Below, piece after piece: positions 57,191 through 64,000 of a DNA stretch of 64,000 nt. The translations under genes were made by a program, and so were the position numbers. The notes beneath the pieces were generated by a model. That model saw only the letters and a program-made list of their open reading frames with translations, searched no databases and was not told the origin of the DNA. The stretch's first letter is position 1. The number at the start of each line of letters is the position of its first letter. This DNA is from Galaxea fascicularis (lineage: Eukaryota; Cnidaria; Anthozoa; Scleractinia; Euphylliidae). Where the stretch lies: positions 12,448,247-12,512,246 of the forward strand of contig OX419338.1 of NCBI GenBank assembly GCA_948470475.1, read 5' to 3'.

Positions 57191-58030
57191 ATTGTCTAAG
57201 TAAACTTTTACGAAAGATTTATCTTACCTTCAGTTCCATTTTGGTACATGGGGCATTGTAATTATTCGGCGTGCAGATTTTTGACTGATATATGTTGACC
57301 AAAATTCTTCATTTCCTAAGGTGTGCACAAAAACTGTAGATTGCCCTGGAGCTGTGATAATCCCTTGTGCACCAGCTTTTCATGAACGCTATTACAGAAG
57401 TTCGTTTAAAAGATTACGTTTTGAAAACATATTTTTAATGGGGTTTTGTTAGATCTTTCTGGAGACCTTTAGACTGCTATTTTTTTGTGTGAGCTGTTGT
57501 CTTAAAAACCACTCAAGTGTAGGCATGATAAAATAATTATTGCAGTTTTCGTATAGTTGCTGTGAGTGCTTAGAGTAGGGGGGAGCATGCCCCCCTCCCC
57601 TCCCAGGAAATTTTAATTTTAATTTTAGGAGCTAGGAAATGCTACTATTCAGGTTTTCCAGGGAACAGTTTCATAAATCAAATCATGAGAAAACGCCGCA
57701 AGTATTGAGTAGGTTATGTTGTTTGTAGATCAAACCACACCAACCTAGTGAGCTGAGAACTAATTATCAATTGAAGATATATTAAATATACAGTCGATTA
57801 TCCGGACTCGTCGGGACCTCGGTAAAATTAATAGTCCGGATAATCGAGAGTCCGGATAATTGAAAATATGAATGTTAATGAGATAGACATGTAAAAAAAA
57901 GGTATACAGCAAAGAAAACATCATTTTACTTGTGAAATCTACACAGCCTGTATGTATGTATCAGCTGAACGCATTAGAATATTTCTTTGTCTCTACATGG
58001 CGCTCCGATATCGTGTACTTATATCTCTGT
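57191..58030. other. AT-rich spacer
   Basis: No gene seen. A C-run near 57590-57604 and one transposon end at 57792-57862 are the only structures. Confidence 0.5.
57792..57862. mobile_element. pogo/Tigger-like terminal fragment
   Basis: CAGTCGATTATCCGGACTCG followed by ATAGTCCGGATAATCGAGAG; this type of end is known from pogo/Tigger elements. The inverse partner was not found downstream. Confidence 0.5.
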
Positions 58031-58326
58031 GGTATTGCTTACTTGAATGGAATTCTCAGGCGAAGACACAATCGTTGGTGTGTGTGCTCTTTCTAGACTG
58101 GATTTCGCTCGATCGAGTTGCTTTTTAGCAAGATTTCCAAAAGCAGTTCATGCAAGGTCTAGAGCAAAGAGGTACTCAGGCCAGAGAGTTGCTTATTATG
58201 GTAATGATATGGCTACAACGCAGTTCGAGTTGCTCAAACTGTCGGGCGACGTTTGTAGTAACCCTGGACCGGTCAAAAGATCCAGTTATATAACAGATAC
58301 AAAATCTCTTTGTACTGGATGCGAAA

Positions 58327-58706
58327 AAGTGAACCGTTTGGCTCGGTGGTAGAGCACTGGACTGCTGAGCGGGAGGTCAGGGGTTCAAGCCCTGGCCGGA
58401 CCAACACTCAAGGTCTTTAAATAACTGAAGAGAAAGTGCTACCTTTGTAATGACATCTGCAAATGTTAGACTTTCTAGTCTTCTCGGATAAGGACGATAA
58501 AACCGGAGGTCTCGTCTCACAGCTCTTCACAAATTGACTCTGGGACGTAAAAGAACCACTAGGGACGTAATGAACCCTGGCTGTGATCACCCCTAGTGCT
58601 GACCTAGAGGGCCATGTGTTAGAAAACTCTCATTGGGTCAAACATGTCTATACCCTCTATACAAAAAGGATATCGCATCGTATCGTATCGTATCGTATAG
58701 GAAATG
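58327..58706 (+). mobile_element. tRNA-derived SINE with ATCGT tail, inside the LINE
   Basis: A box TGGCTCGGTGGTAGAGC, B box GGGTTCAAGCCC, body GGCCGGACCAACACTCAAGG, TTAGACTTTCTAGTCTTCTC and GGATAAGGACGATAAAACCG, tail of ATCGT repeats (58675-58700). TGTACTGGATGCGAA before and TGCACTGGTATGAAC after look like a diverged target duplication. Same family as 14345-14577. Confidence 0.8.
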
Positions 58707-59706
58707 CACTGGTATGAACTTCAAGTAGTTGCGATCCTATTCTACGACACAGGCTCCAACATGGTACTGTATGCATTAGATGCTCTCTACCTCCACTTAG
58801 TGACAGTTACTTCGAGTGGGAGTCGGTACACGAGACCTGGTCGGACTTTGATCAAATCGCCAGGAATAATTTTTCGAACTTGAAGCTGGGACACATTAAC
58901 GCTAACAGCACAGGCAGATTCAAATTTCACGAGATCAGATCCTGGCTTCTTTCTGGCAGACTCGACCTTCTGATTATATCAGAGAGCAAGATTGACTCGA
59001 CATTTCCGTACAGTATGTTTCATGTCGATGGTTTTCGATTGTGTCGTTGTGACAGAAAGTCAGGCCGCGGGCCGGGGGTTTATTGGTGTATGTAAGGAGT
59101 GACATCTGCTTTATCCGAGTCAAGCCGATAATGGCTCCCTTCCGAAAACTGGTCAAGTTTTAAAACTGAATCTATCGTTCTCAAGATTAAGCTGGGTAAA
59201 ACTTGGATCACTGTTCTGAAATAAACCGGTCTCCGTCGATTCCGAAATCCAAATGGTGTCATGCGCTATCATCGCTATTCGAGGCAGCATCAACACTGAC
59301 GAGTACAATATTGTTTGCGGGAGATTTTTAATGCTGACGTTTCAGGAACGGGACAAACCGCCAAAGCCGGCAGAACTTCACTAGATATTTTTAACCTGCA
59401 TTGCTTGAATTACTGAGTGGCCTCGAAAGGCCAGGACATCTCAAACTACTCTCGATTTAATTCTCACCAATAACAAGAGAAATATTGTTGCATCTGGCGT
59501 AGTGGATACACACATTCGTTGGTTTACACAATCCTACGATCTTTGGCACCAAGGGCTCACTCACGCAAGATTTGTTTTCGTAGTCTCAAAAATTTTAGCC
59601 GGGAGATCTTTGTGACTGATCTGCAAATTGTGCCTTTCCACATCATTGACGTGTTTGATGAACTTGATGATAAGGTTCACGCATTTGAATAGTTGTTTCT
59701 AGATGT

Positions 59707-59893
59707 TATAGACTGTAGTAATAAATGGCGGCCAATAAATTATTCTTTTGTCTTCGTGCTAATGAGACCAACTAGCCTCGCTCCAAAACAACATTTCTTT
59801 TGTATTCTGTCCATGCAAAAGAGGCTAGTTGGTATTATTAGCACAAGGAAAAAGCAATAATTTATTGGCCGCCATTTATCAATACAGTCTATA
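59707..59893. mobile_element. MITE inside the LINE
   Basis: TATAGACTGTAGTAATAAAT, GGCGGCCAATAAATTATT and CTAATGAGACCAACTAGCCTC (diverged) are mirrored to 59893. LINE linker sequence resumes directly after it. Confidence 0.85.
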
Positions 59894-60411
59894 AATTAGC
59901 ACGCTCCTATGAAGCGAACAATGGTACGGGGCAGTCAGGTACCATAGATGACGGAACAATGGAGGAAAGCGATCAGACAACGCATAAATCATATATAGAA
60001 GATATTCACACGCAATTGTATGGATGCAAATTACGAGGCGGGTACAAAACTCAGCGTAACACCTGCATCTCTCTCAGGCGAAAAGCGATAAAACAGCACT
60101 TTGTAAATATATCAACAGAGCCTGATAACCCACGCGAGTTTTGGTCTACCTTCCGCCCCTTTTTGCATACTAAAAGTAGACAAGCCAACGATACTATCTT
60201 AAAAGAAAAAGACAGGATTATTAGTGATAAAAAGGAAATTGTCGAATTGTTCAATGAACACTTTGTTCACATCGCTGATAATGTACCTCTGAGAGGAGAA
60301 GAGGATTATTGTCACGGGAGCTTTTTTCTGGGGGGGGGGGGGGGGGAGAGAATTAGCTCCGTGGCTGAGCGAGAGGTGCCCTGTTGCCTTCCGGGATCTT
60401 TTAACAAGTGA

Positions 60412-61715
60412 TGGGCCCGACCTTCATTCAGGAACGTGGCGTTTATTGGAGATCTTCACTCATTTCGTTACAGGCAGAACTCAAAGCTCTACTGTCAGCC
60501 TTATTGTCATATACGATTTCCAACCAATAATATTTGGACAACTCATGCACTTACGCAAGCTTAGCAAATGGAAGGAATTCACACTTTTCACACCTTTACA
60601 ATTCAACGCTCATTTTACACTCCAAGGCGTTATTTTAAGGACAAGTTTTAAAACACCTAAATTACTCGGTTTATGATAAAAAACATTGCGACATTCCCTA
60701 ACTTTTCTTAAATCTCATTTTACTGGAAAACGTCCCGTAACATTATGGCGAGGAACCTAACTTGGAAAAGAATAAACCGTGAAGTGTCGTAACCTAGCGG
60801 ACTCGATAGTCTCATTTCCGATACATCGTTTTGTCTTAAGCATTGTAGTTTTGACAATTCTGGAATTCTCTATTGATAATTATGGCCAATTGAAGGTAAT
60901 GATAAAATTAGAAATATGCTGTGTTATTACTTCCAAGGTCCTTCATTTCAACCAACCAGGGATCATAAGAACTGAACGGGCTCAAAACACCAAACGGAGA
61001 GTCCTCCAGTGAAATGGCTAAACTTACAGTACAGCAATGTTTTTTACTGTTCCTGCAGTTCCTTCATCACAGGAATGCTGTACAGTATACTCACAACTGA
61101 AACCTCTCTAACTACTTTTACAGTAACAATTAAAATATAATGTATAACGCAAAAGTAACGTGAAATGTTTTTACGTTTACCCTGATGAAAATTTTATTGG
61201 CCAAACGTAAAACACGCAAAAATCACACAAATCATCATTATATATTTTAGCCGTGCTACCGTTCGATGAAACACCCAGATGACGAACTAACATTCCGAGA
61301 CCAATGTCCAAAACCGTTTTTTTTTAAACTTATTTACGGTTTTACGTAAAAGTTCCATTGCTAACGAAATCGTCCTGCTATTGAAAAATATCCCGGATCT
61401 CATAAAGCTCAGCATTTTTTCAATCCAAAAAATGACATCTGGGCCGGATCAAATTCATTACATGAATTTCACCCACACGTTGTGATGATGATGATGATGA
61501 TGGTTAATTTCTTGTTGTTCTTATTGCTATTTCAGTTGTTTTCTGTGATTGGTGCGCCACGCTCGTCATCATTCAGTCAACGCACCGTGGAAAAATCTTA
61601 AATGACAATGACTAGAGCCGGGATTTCTGAGCCCGCGAGAATGAGTACCCGCCAGCAAACCATTGTTTTAACAAAACCCACTGGTCAGCAACCTGAGTCT
61701 CGTCATTGCTGTCTA
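60412..61715. other. Unassigned spacer
   Basis: No gene recognised; frames at 60446-60676 and 60779-61012 have no features. Minor structures: a GTACAGCA...TGCTGTAC pair at 61028-61090 and an ATG microsatellite at 61482-61502. Confidence 0.5.
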
Positions 61716-62034
61716 AAGGTCGGCACAGATGAGGGGACTAGTCCCTGCAACTATTCCCTGTAACAAGTCGCGGGGACAAGTCCCATTGTGTGAACTAGTC
61801 ATTTTTTACTAAAAATCTAGTCGGAGGGACCAAAATTTGGTCCCTGCGACTTGTCCCACGAATTCAAACTGGTTTGAATTAGTGGGACAAGTCCCTGCGA
61901 CTAGTCCCTCAAAACTCTTCGTCTGCACACACGATGGGACTTGTCCCTGCGACCAGTCCCTTCCTGTAAACTCTTCAAGGGACAAGTCGGAGGGACTAGT
62001 CCCAGGGACTAGTCCCCTCGTGTGTGCCGACCTT
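61716..62034. mobile_element. MITE with repeated GGGACTAGTCCC motifs
   Basis: AAGGTCGGCACAGATGAGGG, then GACTAGTCCCTG; inverse at 62003-62034 with a two-base difference. GGGACTAGTCC and GGGACAAGTCCC occur about ten times inside, arranged symmetrically. Confidence 0.9.
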
Positions 62035-62750
62035 AAGGTCTTTCCAAACTGTGACGAGGATCGAAATGTACTGATGACAGTCAATCACTATGATACAAAC
62101 TGATGGTAACCAACCTACCTCATCGCTAACCTGCGATCAGGCCTTTTTTTTTTCAAGGGCGGACGAGGCGAGAGGAAAAAAAAATTACGCCTGATACATT
62201 TATTTAACATGCCGCCAGCCGCCCTTTAATTTAAATAAACAAACGTCAGCTCTACCTGTCAAGGTAATGGGCCAATCAGCATTTACCGGAAGTCAGCCGC
62301 TCCGCGTACATTGCCAATCAGAATGGAGTTTTTCAGAGGTATTGTTTCTAAGCCAATCAGAAAAAAGTCCAGAATCTGGCATTTTTACATGTGATCCGAC
62401 AAAGAAATGTATCATGCCCTCTTCCCGTGAGAGACATAAAGGGATAATAGGGAGAGGGCATGATCTCAGGCTACCTCATTGCCTGACGAATAGCACGGCA
62501 GTAATTAAGCAGTAAAAACGTGGGGATCTTTTATATCATCTTGAGACAAGCAATAAAGCTTCTTATTACACGACTTAAGACAGTCAGAGGGCCAATAACT
62601 AAAATCGACAGGAGCCCATAATATTTATGGGCTCCTGAAATCGACCAATAAGATTGCTCTATTGCCATTTCGATATTCTCTAAGTATTTGACCGCGTTTT
62701 GTCCCAAATGATCCCGCGTTGTTCCCGCGTTGTCTTCAGTCGTGTAATAA
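62035..62750. other. Spacer with CCAATCAG boxes
   Basis: No gene seen. GCCAATCAG occurs three times between 62270 and 62365 and GAGGGCATGAT sequences mirror each other at 62410-62465 (ATCATGCCCTCTTCC / GGGAGAGGGCATGAT), so part of this is an old inverted-repeat element. Confidence 0.5.
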
Positions 62751-62907
62751 ATCCCTTATTAACCAAGCTTGCTCGGGACCGTACTGGGAGAACATCGGCC
62801 CGAGTTCTTGACAGTACGGACCGAGCGCAGCGAGGTCCGTACAAAAAAAGTCCGAGGGCCGATATTCTCCCAGTACGGCCCTCGCGCTTGGTTAATAAGG
62901 TATATTT
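62751..62907. mobile_element. Hairpin MITE
   Basis: TTATTAACCAAGCTTGCTCG, GGACCGTACTGGGAGAACAT and CGGCCC are mirrored around CCGAGCGCAGCGAGGTC. Confidence 0.85.
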
Positions 62908-62974
62908 AGTGCTATTATTACTTTATAACTACCACGATGAATGATAACTAACTTTTTCATAGGCCCAGTGATAT

Positions 62975-63081
62975 CTAGTCTCCTACACAGCCGTTCTTTG
63001 CTTCGTCACGCAACGTTCCTCCCCACCAGGGGGAAGGAGCGTTGCGTGACGACACAGAGAACGACTGTATGGGAGACGAGG
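62975..63081. mobile_element. MITE hairpin of the GTCGTCACG family
   Basis: AGTCTCCTACACAGCCGTTC, CGTCACGCAACGTTCCTC and their inverses; same ends and core as 48773-48890. Confidence 0.85.
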
Positions 63082-63605
63082 TGTTGTCAAATTGTAAGGT
63101 CTTCGTTTTCCATTTCCGTCTCGTTTTCCATCTCACTGTCATGGACGTATTTGATTATTATTATCGTTGTGGTGCTTTATACAGGCAATAATAACCGCAA
63201 AGATTACACAAAAACAGATGGCTCCGCCACATGAAAGGCCTATGACCAATGCTTTACTTTTTTTCTCTGTAAAAGAAAAAAAAGACATAGTATGTCAAAC
63301 GACAGACAAAAATGTGTACGTCTCGTGCCAATCCTTCTCCAACCACAGCCTATTTTTATCCCTTAGTTTCATCTCTGATGCTGTAAAAGCAGGGATGGCG
63401 AATGATAAATCCGCGACTTTAAAGTAAAAGGGCCCGTACGTACTAGGTTAAAAAGATTTGTTTGGCTCTGACAAAAATCTCGACAAATTTTGTCTCCACC
63501 AAATTTTGAATTTGCTAATCGGGTACACTTACACACACACTTATACTTTATTAATTTTCAATAAAAATTAACAAAAACTGACCCCCATTCCATGAACTAC
63601 CCCCA
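63082..63605. other. Unassigned spacer
   Basis: No gene recognised. The short frame at 63167-63427 has no features beyond lysine-rich sequence. Confidence 0.5.
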
Positions 63606-63780
63606 ATGAATACCTTAAAATGGACTATGCTACTGAAGTTAAGTGATTAGGGTTAGGAAACTGAGTGAATCAGGTTCCATTTAGGGTCCTTATACTGGGA
63701 AAACTGACCTAAAACTTCATTCACTCAGTTTCCTAACCCTAATCACTAAACTTCAGCGGTGTAGTCCATTTTAGGGTATG
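63606..63780. repeat. Hairpin containing TTAGGGTTAGG
   Basis: TACCTTAAAATGGACTATGC, AGTGATTAGGGTTAGGAAAC and TGAGTGAAT are mirrored with few changes. The telomere-like string is part of the arm, not a tandem array. Confidence 0.8.
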
Positions 63781-64000
63781 TCCACGAAGTGTGGGTCAGT
63801 GTTTTGTCCACCACCTTCTTGAAGTCAGTGCTTAACCCTGCTTTCAATGCCAAACCCTGACCTTAAACGATTCATAACTCATCACTCAATGACTTTAATA
63901 TAACGCTAACAACAACAACAAGCTTTCCCAGTTATAAAAAAAAATTGTAAAAACCAAGTTTTAGCCGTTAGTTTTAAATACTAATAGCTGTACAAAGTTT

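Larger units (their letters stand above)
58200..60411 (+). pseudogene. Decayed non-LTR retrotransposon (LINE)
   Basis: Three coding islands in order: LLKLSGDVCSNPGP (58231-58272, 2A-like); an endonuclease start, LGHINANSTGRFKFHEIRSW, LLSGRLDLLIISESKIDSTF (58880-59085, with the Asn and Glu residues of the APE-type fold); and the linker before the reverse transcriptase, CISLRRKAIKQHF, EFWSTFRPFLHTKS, KDRIISDKKEIVELFNEHFV (59959-60290). TLDLILTNNKRNIVASGVVD near 59450-59510 is the end of the endonuclease. Many stops and frame shifts; the polymerase itself is absent. A SINE and a MITE interrupt it. Confidence 0.75.

Noticed and set aside
58328..58402. Possible tRNA gene
   Set aside because: Continues into a SINE body shared with 14345-14577 and ends in an ATCGT tail.
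63640..63745. Interstitial telomere array
   Set aside because: Only single TTAGGGTTAGG strings in two hairpin arms, no tandem run.

Overview
The window is animal nuclear DNA. Its genes are split into many short exons, introns and spacers are crowded with small inverted-repeat transposons and tRNA-derived SINEs, and there is no bacterial-style gene packing. The repeat types resemble those of anthozoan cnidarians, so I infer a sea anemone or stony coral, most likely a coral; this rests on recall of repeat style and not on a search.

Three host genes can be modelled exon by exon with consistent reading phase. (1) 1-7115, minus strand: a membrane-anchored or secreted alkaline phosphatase, seven coding exons; the C-terminus lies beyond the left edge. 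(2) 10778-40361, minus strand: an apparently complete orthologue of IBTK (inhibitor of Bruton tyrosine kinase). It has 34 coding exons and about 1408 residues: ankyrin repeats, RCC1 repeats, two BTB domains and the conserved C-terminal block. (3) 40887-50664, plus strand: a 15-exon gene for a 533-residue basic, coiled-coil protein that I do not recognise. Genes 2 and 3 are head to head, with 525 bp between their start codons.

From 50665 to 64000 there is no convincing host gene. This part is a graveyard of mobile elements: a 1.36 kb inverted-repeat element, a second one carrying an old SINE, a decayed Gypsy-like LTR retrotransposon with a MITE in its gag region and a mutated protease motif, a pogo-like end, a decayed LINE (2A-like motif, endonuclease remnant) hit by both a SINE and a MITE, and further MITEs.

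The introns of genes 1-3 hold many more elements. The notable ones are two Tc1/mariner-like elements 54 bp apart in IBTK intron 2 (one with a fossil transposase DNA-binding region), an inverted SINE dimer flanked by a 14-bp duplication, a MITE inserted inside another MITE, a LINE whose microsatellite tail ends about 10 bp from an IBTK splice donor, and two short pieces resembling Penelope/hammerhead sequences. The most likely undescribed host item is the coiled-coil gene. I found no defence system, operon or CRISPR array.
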